A DNA stretch of 64,000 bases from Crocinitomicaceae bacterium (lineage in GTDB: Bacteria; Bacteroidota; Bacteroidia; Flavobacteriales_D; Crocinitomicaceae), in NCBI GenBank assembly GCA_023262855.1, contig JALQYQ010000047.1:1-64000 (forward strand), read 5' to 3'. Positions 1 to 8,518 of this stretch are shown piece by piece. Each line of letters starts with the position of its first letter. The stretch's first letter is position 1. The notes below the pieces were generated by a model. It had not been told where the DNA came from and ran no database searches. It worked only from the letters and a program-made list of their open reading frames with translations. Both the position numbers and the translations under genes were made by a program.

Positions 1-1
1 A

Positions 2-1312
2 ACAGCAATGGCAATTTCGTTATATCCAAAAGAAGGAAATCCGCTTTGGGAAGAATATTCTACTAGAATGGTGGCGCATACTTTAAAAAGTTATTCTAGC
101 TATACTTTTGATTATCCTTATCCAAAAGCAATTTCAATTAATGCAAGAGATCAAGGAATGGAATACCCAATGATTTGTTGGAATTTTGGTCGTCCAGATG
201 CAGAAGGAAAATATACCGATCAAACTAAATACGGAATGCTAGGGGTAATTTGCCATGAAGTAGGGCACAATTTCTTTCCAATGATTATCAATTCTGACGA
301 GCGTCAATGGACATGGATGGATGAAGGATTAAACACCTTTGTCCAATACCTTACTGAACAAGAATGGGAACGCGGATATCCTTCACGTCGCGGACCTGCC
401 TACATGATTGCGGATTACATGCGTGGACCAAAAGAATTCATTTCGCCAATCATGACGAATTCTGAGTCAATTTTCCAATTCGGAAACAATGCCTACGGAA
501 AGCCCGCAACAGCTTTGAACATCTTACGTGAAACCGTTATGGGGCGTGAATTGTTTGATTATGCTTTCAAAATTTATTGTGAACGTTTGAAATTCAAACA
601 CCCAACTCCAGCTGATTTCTTTAGAACAATGGAAGATGCTTCTGCTGTTGATTTAGACTGGTTCTGGAGAGGATGGTTCTACTCTACTGATCATGTTGAT
701 ATTTCATTAGACCAAGTGAAATGGTTCCAAATGAACACCATGAATCCTGAAGTTGAAAAAGCAATGAAAGAAGCGCAAAACAACGCAAAAGACAAATTTA
801 TTGGTGATACCCGCAACAAAGAATCAATCAAACAAACGGTAAATGAAGCAGATCCAGCAATTGATGATTTTTATGCAAAACGTAACATCTACAAAGTTGA
901 CGCTCTGGACGAGAAAGAATATGCTGAATTCATGAGTAAATTAAGCGATGAAGACAAACAACTGTTGAATTCAAACAAACAATTCTACGAATTGACATTC
1001 TCAAATATTGGTGGACTCGTAATGCCATTAATCATTGAAGTTACATACGCAGACAATAGTACAGAAGTGATTCGAATTCCAGCAGAGATCTGGCGCCAAT
1101 ATGAAAACAAAGTTTCTCGCGTATTGATTTTGAACAAAGAAGTTATTTCGTTCAGATTAGATCCATTTTTAGAAACAGCAGATACTGATTTAAACAATAA
1201 CAGTTGGCCAGCACGAGTTGAACCAACACGTTATGAATTGTTCAAACAAAAGCAAACAAATGAAAATCCAATGCAACGTCAAAAACGTGTTGAGGAGCTG
1301 AATAAGCAATAA
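2..1312 (+). CDS. M1-family zinc metallopeptidase, C-terminal part (5' end outside window)
   Basis: The frame is open from base 2, so the true start lies before the window and about 436 codons are visible. Counting from the first Met (base 8), the zinc signature HEVGH is at 83-87, followed after 18 residues by the third ligand E106 in WMDEGL. This HEXXH-x18-E spacing defines gluzincin M1 peptidases. GMEYP at 50-54 matches the family's substrate-binding GxMEN-type loop. M1 enzymes cleave N-terminal residues from peptides; Bacteroidota versions are usually exported, but the part that would carry a signal peptide is missing. The last 200 residues are rich in Lys, Glu and Asn and belong to the family's less conserved C-terminal region. 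A strong terminator follows the stop within 20 bases. Confidence 0.9.
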   Translation, partial: TAMAISLYPKEGNPLWEEYSTRMVAHTLKSYSSYTFDYPYPKAISINARDQGMEYPMICWNFGRPDAEGKYTDQTKYGMLGVICHEVGHNFFPMIINSDERQWTWMDEGLNTFVQYLTEQEWERGYPSRRGPAYMIADYMRGPKEFISPIMTNSESIFQFGNNAYGKPATALNILRETVMGRELFDYAFKIYCERLKFKHPTPADFFRTMEDASAVDLDWFWRGWFYSTDHVDISLDQVKWFQMNTMNPEVEKAMKEAQNNAKDKFIGDTRNKESIKQTVNEADPAIDDFYAKRNIYKVDALDEKEYAEFMSKLSDEDKQLLNSNKQFYELTFSNIGGLVMPLIIEVTYADNSTEVIRIPAEIWRQYENKVSRVLILNKEVISFRLDPFLETADTDLNNNSWPARVEPTRYELFKQKQTNENPMQRQKRVEELNKQ

Positions 1313-1330
1313 GGTAATAAGTAAAACTAA

Positions 1331-1363
1331 AAAAGGTGCTAAGATTATTTAGCACCTTTTTTT
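1331..1363. terminator. Bidirectional intrinsic terminator
   Basis: A 12-bp perfect stem (1331-1342 with 1349-1360) has a 6-base loop, an A tract on its left and a T tract on its right. It lies between the convergent M1 peptidase gene and the minus-strand gene ending at 1369, and can serve both. Confidence 0.9.
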
Positions 1364-1368
1364 ATACC

Positions 1369-2589
1369 TTATTTTTTATAAAAACTTAAGTATTGATAGT
1401 ATTTCTCGCGCACAAATTGAATCAATTCTTCATTCGTAGCAGATAACATGAACGATTCTTTCAGGTTTAAAAACACAATAAATTTATCAAATTCCTCCTC
1501 TGGCAATTGAATCACTTTATGTGAATTATACAAACGCAACAACGTTAATGTAGCAGTCTTTTTGTTTTTATGTTTTAAATCCCACTGCCAATCTTCGTTA
1601 TCCGCTACAGTTAAATTATACCCCGATTTTAAAGCACGAACATCAATGTGATAAAAATCAATGTAAGCACTGTATTTAGCACGAATAAAATCGAATAAAT
1701 CTGCATCTGAAACTTGATTCAAAAACGCGTAATCTAAATTCAAATACGTCACAAAACGATCAAATTCTGTTGTTGGTAAATCAAAAGCTTTGTTCTCGAT
1801 ATACATTGTCAACAATTCATGAATTGCAGCGCGCTTATCGGAATCCAACTTACTTCTCCAACGCATGCTATCCATGGTTTGAATTTCAGCGGTCAATTTA
1901 AAATGATCGTATTTATCCTGAATAAACGTGATTAATTCCATTTCAGTCGCCGTTTTCAAGAAATCCTCATTGATGTTTAAAAACGAAATAAATTGATCAA
2001 ATTGTTCTTCTGTTAAATCAATAATATCGTATGCCACATAATTACGCAAGAGTTCTTTCACAATCCTTCTTTGATCATCGTGGTATTCTTGTTCTGCTAT
2101 CCATCGTTTATTTTGCTCTTTCTTCGAAAAGGTTTGATACAAGGCAGTAATCGGACTTTGAAACAATTCAGCTCCAGTTACAGTTCGCGTTTCGCGCATA
2201 GCCAATTCCTGACGCTCTTCCTTTATTTGTTCCAAGGATTTCAATGGCCTCACCGCCACTTCTGGTAAATCACTAAACCTGCGTTCGATGTAATATCTAC
2301 CTTTGAATTGGCAATTAGAATCCGCATGAACAACGGTTTTAACAAGCAAATAGTTTTTTACGGAAAGAGAAATTGTATCGCCATCTTTGACATAAATGGA
2401 GAAAGTACCGTTTGGCTGACCAAAAACACCTTGTCCAGTTCGTCGGTTCACCAACATTAAATTATAAAAGCTTTGTGTTTCGAGCGAATCAATTACACGC
2501 CCTGTGAAAAGTACTTTATCACACTTCTGTCCGAAACTCGAAAAAGAGCTTCCAAGAACCAATAATCCGATGATTGTTTTAGATATCAT
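1369..2589 (-). CDS. Secreted protein: carboxypeptidase-regulatory-like domain plus three helical repeats
   Basis: A 406-residue protein with an N-terminal signal peptide (hydrophobic residues 5-19 ending in SFGQ). Residues about 25-110 look like the beta-sandwich carboxypeptidase-regulatory-like domain common in Bacteroidota envelope proteins (FTGRVIDSLETQSF, then a GTFSI strand). The rest contains three related units at about 175-231, 253-313 and 343-404. Their shared pattern is LL..Y, then dLp..eFd.Fi.fLNl, then Fl..a...eL..Fi..KY. No enzymatic motif is visible. It is transcribed alone, convergent with the M1 peptidase gene. A surface or periplasmic scaffold role is a guess; I do not recognise a named family for the repeat. 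Confidence 0.7.
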   Translation of the reverse strand: MISKTIIGLLVLGSSFSSFGQKCDKVLFTGRVIDSLETQSFYNLMLVNRRTGQGVFGQPNGTFSIYVKDGDTISLSVKNYLLVKTVVHADSNCQFKGRYYIERRFSDLPEVAVRPLKSLEQIKEERQELAMRETRTVTGAELFQSPITALYQTFSKKEQNKRWIAEQEYHDDQRRIVKELLRNYVAYDIIDLTEEQFDQFISFLNINEDFLKTATEMELITFIQDKYDHFKLTAEIQTMDSMRWRSKLDSDKRAAIHELLTMYIENKAFDLPTTEFDRFVTYLNLDYAFLNQVSDADLFDFIRAKYSAYIDFYHIDVRALKSGYNLTVADNEDWQWDLKHKNKKTATLTLLRLYNSHKVIQLPEEEFDKFIVFLNLKESFMLSATNEELIQFVREKYYQYLSFYKK

Positions 2590-2664
2590 TAAAACGAATG
2601 TAGCAAAAAAGATTCCAAAGGTGTTGAATCCAAAATGTTATTAAGTGTTAATTCAATATTATTT

Positions 2665-2722
2665 ACATTTGTATACTCCATAAATTTACTTTTGTATATT
2701 TTATTATTTAACTTTTGTAAAT
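2665..2722 (+). repeat. Three 9-bp direct repeats with exact 23-bp period upstream of mnmA
   Basis: ACATTTGTA at 2665 and ACTTTTGTA at 2688 and 2711 recur at exactly 23-base intervals. The last extends to ACTTTTGTAAAT, one mismatch from the half-site ACATTTGTAAAT at 4316-4327 beside the XRE gene. They could be regulator sites. Two copies also read as TAnnTTTG boxes, so chance in AT-rich promoter DNA is the alternative. Confidence 0.4.
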
Positions 2723-2767
2723 AGCAAAATCCTACAATGATAAAACTCTCACTTTCTAAGTTTATTG

Positions 2768-2775
2768 TAATTTTG
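2768..2775 (+). promoter_or_regulatory. -7 box (TAATTTTG) of mnmA
   Basis: This matches the Bacteroidota TAnnTTTG -7 element and ends 4 bases before the mnmA ATG at 2780, so the leader would be very short. No convincing -33 TTG is seen at the usual distance. Confidence 0.5.
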
Positions 2776-2779
2776 CACT

Positions 2780-3961
2780 ATGAATAAACGAGTTGTTGTA
2801 GGACTTTCAGGCGGCGTTGACTCTAGTGTCGCAGCACATTTACTTATCCAACAAGGATATGAAGTCATTGGAATGTTCATGCGCAACTGGCACGATGAAA
2901 GTGTAACATTATCTGACGATTGCCCATGGATCGATGATTCAAACGATGCCTTATTGATTGCACAACAACTCGGAATCCCTTTTCAAGTCATTGATTTAAG
3001 CAAAGAATACAAAGAACGCATTGTCGACTACATGTTCAATGAATACGAAGCAGGAAGAACACCAAATCCTGATGTGCTTTGTAACAGAGAAATAAAATTT
3101 GATGTTTTCTTAAAAGCTGCAATGGGACTAGGAGCTGACTACGTTGCAACAGGACATTATTGCAGAAGAATCGACCACGAAGACGGAACTGTCGGCTTGT
3201 TAGCAGGAAAGGATCCTAACAAAGATCAATCCTATTTCTTATGCCAATTGAATCAAGAACAACTCAGCAAAGCGTTGTTTCCAATCGGCGAATTACTAAA
3301 ACCAGAAGTGCGTGAAATTGCCAAAGAAATGGGTTTGATTACCGCTGAAAAGAAAGACTCACAAGGACTTTGCTTCGTAGGAAAAATCAGCTTACCAACC
3401 TTTTTACAGCAGAAATTAGCAGCAAAAAAAGGAGATGTTATTGAATTACCAAACGATCTTCCAACTTACAAGGAATACAACAACATCGAACCAACAGCAG
3501 AAAATGTTCAGCTTTTAGCTCGTGAATTCAAGTATTCTGCAGAAATGGGCATCAAAGTAGCAGAACACCAAGGAGCGCATTACTACACAGTTGGTCAACG
3601 AAAAGGCTTACATATCGGAGGAAGACCACTTCCTTCATTTGTGATCGGAATTGACACCCTAAACAACCTTGTTTATTCTGGTCAAACAGATGAACATAAC
3701 GGTTTAAATAAATTCGCATTAAAAATTAATAATCAAGAAGTTCACTGGATTAATTTAAAGTATAAAATTAACATTGGAGAACAACTAACATGCCTTGTTC
3801 GAATCCGATACAGACAACCTTTAAAACAAGCAACGTTGATCCAAAAAGAAGACGGTTTATACATTTTATTCCCTCAAAAAGAAAAGGGAATTACACCAGG
3901 ACAATTTGCAGCATGGTATGTTGGAGAAGAATTAATTGGCTCTGGAACAATTGCTTATTGA
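2780..3961 (+). CDS. mnmA: tRNA-specific 2-thiouridylase MnmA
   Basis: A cytoplasmic enzyme that adenylates and thiolates U34 of the wobble position in Glu, Gln and Lys tRNAs, using sulfur relayed from a cysteine desulfurase. The N-terminal PP-loop SGGVDSS (10-16) binds ATP. The catalytic pair C101 (in [12 protein letters not shown]) and C198 (in GLCFVG) is present, as is the tRNA-binding GQRKGL segment near 274. At 393 residues it is slightly longer than many bacterial MnmA proteins but complete. The start is the ATG at 2780 just behind a -7 box. It is convergent with the XRE gene, with a single base between the two stops. Confidence 0.96.
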   Translation: MNKRVVVGLSGGVDSSVAAHLLIQQGYEVIGMFMRNWHDESVTLSDDCPWIDDSNDALLIAQQLGIPFQVIDLSKEYKERIVDYMFNEYEAGRTPNPDVLCNREIKFDVFLKAAMGLGADYVATGHYCRRIDHEDGTVGLLAGKDPNKDQSYFLCQLNQEQLSKALFPIGELLKPEVREIAKEMGLITAEKKDSQGLCFVGKISLPTFLQQKLAAKKGDVIELPNDLPTYKEYNNIEPTAENVQLLAREFKYSAEMGIKVAEHQGAHYYTVGQRKGLHIGGRPLPSFVIGIDTLNNLVYSGQTDEHNGLNKFALKINNQEVHWINLKYKINIGEQLTCLVRIRYRQPLKQATLIQKEDGLYILFPQKEKGITPGQFAAWYVGEELIGSGTIAY

Positions 3962-3962
3962 T

Positions 3963-4319
3963 TTATTTCTTTGGAAAATACTCTTTAAACGTTCCGTCTT
4001 GATAAAACTCAACCATTCGAATAACAGTTGAATTTGTTTCCAAAGAACCATCCTGCTCCTTTGAATCATTCGTCTCCTCTACTTTTTTAACCTCAGGCTT
4101 TACTTCTGTTACTGTAGACATTTGTCCAGTAAGCAACCAATGCGCATTCACACGTGGGAAATTCACTATGATTTTCTCTAAGAAATCCAGACTAGGCTTG
4201 TTTCTACCTGAAATAACATGACTCACATTCGATCGTTGAACACCTAATTTATCCGCAAAAGCAGATGGTGTCAAATTGTGCATTTTCAGAATTAATTGAA
4301 GTCTTTCTTGAATTAACAT
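3963..4319 (-). CDS. XRE-family helix-turn-helix transcriptional regulator
   Basis: About 118 residues from the ATG at 4319. An 8-residue longer form would need a TTG at 4343 inside the promoter, so I prefer the ATG. Residues 1-55 form a Cro/C1-type HTH: SAFADKLGVQRSNVSHVISG is the helix-turn-helix, followed by NKPSLDFLEKI. The WLLTG sequence after it is typical of small Bacteroidota XRE regulators. The C-terminal 60 residues are acidic and low in complexity, ending in VIRMVEFYQDGTFKEYFPKK, and may be a dimerisation or effector tail. The upstream inverted repeat (4316-4368) suggests it controls its own promoter. The target is unknown. Confidence 0.85.
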   Translation of the reverse strand: MLIQERLQLILKMHNLTPSAFADKLGVQRSNVSHVISGRNKPSLDFLEKIIVNFPRVNAHWLLTGQMSTVTEVKPEVKKVEETNDSKEQDGSLETNSTVIRMVEFYQDGTFKEYFPKK

Positions 4320-4368
4320 TTGTAAATTTATTTGCTTTAACAAATCTACATTAAATATTTACAAATGT
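4316..4368. promoter_or_regulatory. Operator-like 12-bp inverted repeat around the XRE promoter and start codon
   Basis: ACATTTGTAAAT (4316-4327) and its exact reverse complement ATTTACAAATGT (4357-4368) are separated by 29 bp. Their centres lie 41 bp apart, close to four helical turns. One half overlaps the start codon; the other lies between the -33 and -7 elements. This is the expected layout for an autorepression operator. Confidence 0.55.
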
Positions 4369-4371
4369 CAA
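4341..4371 (-). promoter_or_regulatory. Promoter of the XRE gene
   Basis: Read on the minus strand: TTG (4369-4371), a 20-base spacer, then TAGATTTG (4341-4348). This matches the Bacteroidota TTG / TAnnTTTG consensus. It leaves about 20 bases to the ATG at 4319. Confidence 0.65.
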
Positions 4372-4393
4372 TAGATTGAAATGAATGTACACA

Positions 4394-4423
4394 AAAAAAG
4401 CCCCACATAAATGGAGCTTTCAT
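4394..4423 (-). terminator. Intrinsic terminator of the 65-residue gene
   Basis: On the minus strand an 8-bp stem, AAAGCTCC with GGGGCTTT (one G-T pair), is followed by a run of seven T. It lies just beyond the stop of the gene at 4459-4656 and insulates the XRE promoter from it. Confidence 0.8.
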
Positions 4424-4458
4424 TATCTTTTAAGATAACTATTTGATTTTGATTGGTT

Positions 4459-4656
4459 TTAATTCATGTGTATCGAATGGAAAATCGAATTCGACTGAAC
4501 GTTTTTCATTTGCTCAGCCATTTTAATTGAATCCATCAATTGAGCTACCTCAAAAATGTTTAATTTACTTTTAGTTCCTTGTACTCTATGTTGAGATAAC
4601 TTGTACTGTGCTAGTTTAACAGTGTTATTAATCATATTTTCTGCAATTAAGTTCAT
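4459..4656 (-). CDS. Small protein of unknown function (65 residues)
   Basis: Not recognised. The 65-residue product is mostly amphipathic helix (NLIAENMINNTVKLAQYKLS, then IFEVAQLMDSIKMAEQM) with no cysteines, no signal peptide and no membrane segment. A strong minus-strand terminator directly after the stop supports a real gene. The start ATG at 4656 is the first in frame; another Met at codon 8 is possible. It lies in the same orientation as the XRE gene downstream but in a separate unit. A cofactor of the regulator or a small nucleic-acid-associated protein are possibilities without direct support. Confidence 0.5.
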   Translation of the reverse strand: MNLIAENMINNTVKLAQYKLSQHRVQGTKSKLNIFEVAQLMDSIKMAEQMKNVQSNSIFHSIHMN

Positions 4657-4829
4657 ATCCTAAATATTCAATACAAACCCATTTACGGCACCCTGTTTCA
4701 GAATGTTACAAAAAATTTAAAAAAAATTAAGATATGTATACGAATTCCTTATTTTAAACTCAAACAAAAAGCATCTAATCAATTTAATTTCAATTAATTA
4801 GAAGTTATTTTAAAAGTTAGAAATATGAA

Positions 4830-5060
4830 TTATTTTTTAATAAGCGGATAGATCAATCCTTCCAAGCCATTCACTTTCAATTCGAGAATGAGCTGTAATT
4901 GTTCGCCCAATTTTCCGGGCGGAAAACCTTTTTGGCGGTACCAAACCAAATAATGTTCAGGTAATTGTATAAGCAAATGCCCCTGGTATTTACCAAAGGG
5001 CATTCGCATATTTGCAAGTTTTATTAACTCTTGATGTTGTTCTTGAGGATTCAAAACCAA
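4830..5060 (-). CDS. DUF3820 family protein
   Basis: A 76-residue protein of the DUF3820 family, known in Bacteroidota and Proteobacteria as an uncharacterised cytoplasmic protein. The family signature MPFGKYQGHLLIQLPEHYLVW (split here: MPFGKYQG, then LLIQLPEHYLVW) is at 20-40, followed by QKGFPPGKLGEQLQLI. The preceding pepD stop codon TAA abuts a TTG that opens this frame. The first in-frame ATG is codon 18, and relatives usually carry about 15 residues before MPFGKY. So the start is probably TTG, at 5060 or codon 3 (5054). It is the last gene of the ettA-VF530-pepD operon and probably translationally coupled to pepD. Confidence 0.8.
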   Translation of the reverse strand: MVLNPQEQHQELIKLANMRMPFGKYQGHLLIQLPEHYLVWYRQKGFPPGKLGEQLQLILELKVNGLEGLIYPLIKK

Positions 5061-6518
5061 TTAATTTGCAATTGGAGTTCGTTTAATCGTCTCTAACAAA
5101 TAGCCCCAGAACTTTTGAACGGAAGAAATCTGCACTTTTTCATCTGGTGAATGCGCCGCACGAATATTCGGCCCAAACGAAATCATATCTACTCCTGGTA
5201 AATGTTTTCCTAGAATCCCACATTCTAATCCTGCGTGACACGCTTTCACTTGTGGATCTTCGTTGTACATTTCACGGTATAAATCTGTCATCAAATTTAA
5301 AATTGGTGAATTTGGATTTGGTTGCCAACCTGGATAATCTCCCGATTGAACAACGGCACATCCCATATTTTCAAATGCTGCACGAATAGTGTTTGCCACA
5401 TCTCCTTTTGATGATTCAACACTACTGCGCTGCAACGATTGCGTAATAAATTCCCCATTTTTTATAATTACACGCGCTAAACTTGATGAAGCTTCAACCA
5501 AATCAGCGATATCAGGACTCATTCTAAAAACTCCATTATGAACTGCATAAAGCGTGTTCAACATTTTATTAAAATCATCTGAACTCACAGCCATTTCATC
5601 ATTCGAAACAGTATCAACTGAAAGTGTAAAATGTGGTTCGATTGTCGAATATTCAGCTTTCAAGATAGAAACGAAATGCTCAACCTCTCCCCTAAACTTC
5701 GCATCTTCATCTTTAGAAACAGCCACAACAACTGTTGCTTCACGTGGAATCGCATTGCGCAAACTTCCACCATCAAACGAAATTAATTGGATCTCTGTCA
5801 ATGAATGCAAATGATACAACAAACGCGTCATCATTTTATTTGCATTTCCTCGTCCTTTGTCAATATCCATTCCTGAATGTCCACCCAACAACCCTCGAAG
5901 CGTTAATGAGTATTTTACAAACCCTTCATTAACAGGTGATTGATTGTATTTATATGAAGTATTAGTATCAATACCTCCAGCACAACCAATTGACAATTCA
6001 TCATCGTCTTCTGTATCTAAATTCAATAAAATTTTCCCAGAAAAATTAGAACCATCCAATTCTTTTGCACCAGTCATTCCCGTTTCTTCATCAATTGTAA
6101 ACATTGCTTCAATTGCAGGATGTGCAATATCAGTAGATGCAAGAATCGCCATAATAGCTGCAACACCAATTCCATTGTCAGCACCTAAGGTTGTTCCATT
6201 CGCTTTCACCCAATCACCATCAACGATCATTTCAATTCCTTGTTGATCAAAATCAAAGACCGTATCAGAATTTTTCTGATGCACCATATCAATGTGCGAT
6301 TGTAAAATCAATGTTGTGCGATTCTCCATTCCTGGTGTCGCTGGTTTCTTGATGATTACATTCTGAATGGCATCTTTTTTTGTTTCCAATCCCAACGAAT
6401 TGCCAAAATCTACCATAAACTGAATTACACGCTCTTCTTTTTTAGATGGACGTGGAACAGCATTCAAATCTGCAAAGTGATTCCACAATGCTTTCGGTTC
6501 TAAATTTCTAATACTCAT
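5061..6518 (-). CDS. pepD: Aminoacyl-histidine dipeptidase PepD (M20 family)
   Basis: A 485-residue cytosolic metallodipeptidase that hydrolyses X-His and other dipeptides. The M20 metal-site pattern is visible: QSHIDMVHQK near 75-85 (His and Asp ligands), TTLGADNGIGVAA near 110-123 (bridging Asp), and TIDEETGMTGA near 145-155 with the catalytic Glu and metal-binding Glu. A distal His site lies in GPNIRAAHSPDE near 455. The lid domain contains LRGLLGGHSGMDI, as in characterised PepD proteins. The length matches E. coli PepD (485). It sits 25 bases after the VF530 gene and directly before the DUF3820 gene. Confidence 0.95.
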   Translation of the reverse strand: MSIRNLEPKALWNHFADLNAVPRPSKKEERVIQFMVDFGNSLGLETKKDAIQNVIIKKPATPGMENRTTLILQSHIDMVHQKNSDTVFDFDQQGIEMIVDGDWVKANGTTLGADNGIGVAAIMAILASTDIAHPAIEAMFTIDEETGMTGAKELDGSNFSGKILLNLDTEDDDELSIGCAGGIDTNTSYKYNQSPVNEGFVKYSLTLRGLLGGHSGMDIDKGRGNANKMMTRLLYHLHSLTEIQLISFDGGSLRNAIPREATVVVAVSKDEDAKFRGEVEHFVSILKAEYSTIEPHFTLSVDTVSNDEMAVSSDDFNKMLNTLYAVHNGVFRMSPDIADLVEASSSLARVIIKNGEFITQSLQRSSVESSKGDVANTIRAAFENMGCAVVQSGDYPGWQPNPNSPILNLMTDLYREMYNEDPQVKACHAGLECGILGKHLPGVDMISFGPNIRAAHSPDEKVQISSVQKFWGYLLETIKRTPIAN

Positions 6519-6543
6519 TTATTTTCTTTTCTAATTTTTTGAC

Positions 6544-6759
6544 TTAACTATTTCGAATGTTATAGATGCGATTGATCCACAAATCCTCCACTTTTGCGCG
6601 CGCCCAGGGAGTTTTGCGTAAAAATGTCAAACTCGATTTCACACTTGGATTGCTTTTAAAACAATTGATTGGAATCAACTTCCCTAGATTTTCCCAACCA
6701 AATTCTTGTTCTAAATCAATAACAATCTGTTCTAACTTCACACCGTGTAATGGATCCAT
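6544..6759 (-). CDS. VF530 family (DUF2132) small DNA-binding-type protein
   Basis: A 71-residue protein of the VF530/DUF2132 family. The pattern DPLHGVKLEQIVIDLEQEFGW, split here as DPLHGVKLE and IVIDLEQEFGWENL, is followed by IPINCFKSNPSVKSSLTFLR and the WARAKVEDLW motif. VF530 structures show a helical fold resembling DNA-binding modules, but the cellular role is unknown. The start ATG at 6759 lies one base after the ettA stop, which implies co-translation with the translation factor EttA. It is the second gene of the four-gene operon. Confidence 0.88.
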   Translation of the reverse strand: MDPLHGVKLEQIVIDLEQEFGWENLGKLIPINCFKSNPSVKSSLTFLRKTPWARAKVEDLWINRIYNIRNS

Positions 6760-6760
6760 G

Positions 6761-8446
6761 CTATTTCACCAATTTTCTATACTTGATTCGTTTTGGACCA
6801 TTGTCACCCAAACGTTTTTTACGATTTTCTTCGTATTCTGTGTAAGATCCTTCAAACCAATATACTTCGGAATCTCCTTCAAACGCCAAAATATGTGTAC
6901 AAATACGATCCAAGAACCAACGGTCGTGAGAAATAACCACTGCACAACCTGCGAAATTCTGAATCCCTTCTTCCAAAGCACGTAAAGTATTTACGTCAAT
7001 ATCATTCGTTGGCTCATCCAGCAACAATACATTCGCTTCTGTTTTCAAGGTCATTGCTAAATGCAAACGATTTCGCTCACCACCTGACAAAATTCCAACT
7101 TTCTTGTTTTGATCTGAACCGTTGAAATTGAATTTTGACAAATAAGCACGTGAATTGATTTTTTGATTCCCAACTTCCACATATTCCAGACCATTTGAAA
7201 CAACTTCAAAAACAGTTTTATCTGGATGAATATCTTTATGGGTTTGATCCACATAACCAATTTTCACCGTCTCTCCTACTGCAAATTCACCGCTATCCGG
7301 CTGTAACTCGTTCATAATCATTTTGAAAATCGTTGTTTTACCAGCACCATTTGGACCGATAATTCCAACAATTCCAGCTGGTGGCAATTTGAAATTCAAA
7401 TTATCATACAACAATTTATCGCCAAATGATTTCGCTACGGCATTCGCATCGATTACATTGTTCCCCAAACGAGGTCCGTTCGGAATTGGCATTTCCAATA
7501 ATGCTTCTTTGTCTTTCAAGTCTTCAGAAAGCATTTTATCGTAGTTTGCAATACGCGCTTTGTTTTTAGCATGACGTCCTTTTGGATTCATGCGTACCCA
7601 CTCCAACTCACGCGCTAACATTTTTTGACGTTTCGATTCAGACTTCTCTTCTTCTTTCAAACGATTTCCTTTTTGCTCCAACCATGAAGTATAATTTCCT
7701 TTCCAAGGAATTCCTTCTCCACGATCCAACTCAAGAATCCAACCAGCTACATTATCTAGGAAATAACGGTCGTGCGTTACAGCGATAACTGTTCCTTTGT
7801 ATTGTTGCAAATGTTGCTCTAACCACTCAATCGATTCAGCATCCAAGTGGTTGGTTGGCTCATCCAACAATAAAATATCAGGATTTTGTAACAACAAACG
7901 ACACAATGCAACGCGACGTTTTTCTCCTCCTGAAAGTGTAGAAATCAACTGATCATCTGGTGGACAACGCAAAGCATCCATGGCACGCTCTAATTTTGTA
8001 TCCAATTCCCACGCGTCAAGTGCGTCAATTTTATCGGAAACAACACTTTGGCGAGCAATCAATTTATCCATTTTATCAGGATCATTCAGAATCTCTTCAT
8101 CCATGAATGAATTATTGATTTCCTCGTATTCCTTCAACACATCAACCGTTTCTTGCGCTCCTTCAAGCACAATATCTTTAACTGTCTTGTTTAAATCCAA
8201 TTCTGGTTCCTGTGGCAAATATCCAACAGTATATCCTGGAGAAAAAACAACATCTCCTTGATACGCATTATCTAATCCAGCAATAATCTTCATTACTGTA
8301 GATTTTCCAGAACCATTCAAACCGATGATTCCGATTTTCGCTCCATAGAAGAACGATAAGTAAATATTTTTAATGATTTGTTTTCCTTGAGGCGTGTTTT
8401 TCGAAACACCAACCATAGAAAAGATGATTTTTTTATCGTCTGACAT
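6761..8446 (-). CDS. ettA: Energy-dependent translational throttle protein EttA (ABC-F)
   Basis: A 561-residue ABC-F ATPase without membrane segments. It has two ABC domains: Walker A GLNGSGKST near 41-49 and GPNGAGKTT near 356-364, signatures LSGGEKRR and LSGGERNR, and Walker B DILLLDEPTNHLD and VLLLDEPTNDID. Between them is the inter-domain linker that contacts the ribosome (REEEKSESKRQKMLARELEWV region). The arm motif and the C-terminal GDNGPKRIKYRK fit EttA rather than Uup or Vga-type factors. EttA binds the ribosomal E site and gates entry into elongation according to the ADP:ATP ratio. It is the first gene of the operon leading to VF530, pepD and DUF3820. Confidence 0.95.
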   Translation of the reverse strand: MSDDKKIIFSMVGVSKNTPQGKQIIKNIYLSFFYGAKIGIIGLNGSGKSTVMKIIAGLDNAYQGDVVFSPGYTVGYLPQEPELDLNKTVKDIVLEGAQETVDVLKEYEEINNSFMDEEILNDPDKMDKLIARQSVVSDKIDALDAWELDTKLERAMDALRCPPDDQLISTLSGGEKRRVALCRLLLQNPDILLLDEPTNHLDAESIEWLEQHLQQYKGTVIAVTHDRYFLDNVAGWILELDRGEGIPWKGNYTSWLEQKGNRLKEEEKSESKRQKMLARELEWVRMNPKGRHAKNKARIANYDKMLSEDLKDKEALLEMPIPNGPRLGNNVIDANAVAKSFGDKLLYDNLNFKLPPAGIVGIIGPNGAGKTTIFKMIMNELQPDSGEFAVGETVKIGYVDQTHKDIHPDKTVFEVVSNGLEYVEVGNQKINSRAYLSKFNFNGSDQNKKVGILSGGERNRLHLAMTLKTEANVLLLDEPTNDIDVNTLRALEEGIQNFAGCAVVISHDRWFLDRICTHILAFEGDSEVYWFEGSYTEYEENRKKRLGDNGPKRIKYRKLVK

Positions 8447-8466
8447 ATTCTAAAAAATGATTTTCT

Positions 8467-8474
8467 CAAAGTTA
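8467..8474 (-). promoter_or_regulatory. -7 box (TAACTTTG) of the ettA operon
   Basis: On the minus strand TAACTTTG lies 20 bases before the ettA ATG at 8446, downstream of the terminator of the preceding gene. No clear -33 TTG is seen. Confidence 0.5.
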
Positions 8475-8518
8475 ATAAAGGAAACTGAAACTACTTTGAA
8501 ATGCAAAAGTTTATTGCA

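Noticed and set aside
3963-4656. Toxin-antitoxin pair (XRE regulator with 65-residue protein)
   Set aside because: The two genes are separated by a terminator and the promoter region, so they are not an operon, and the small protein shows no toxin motif.
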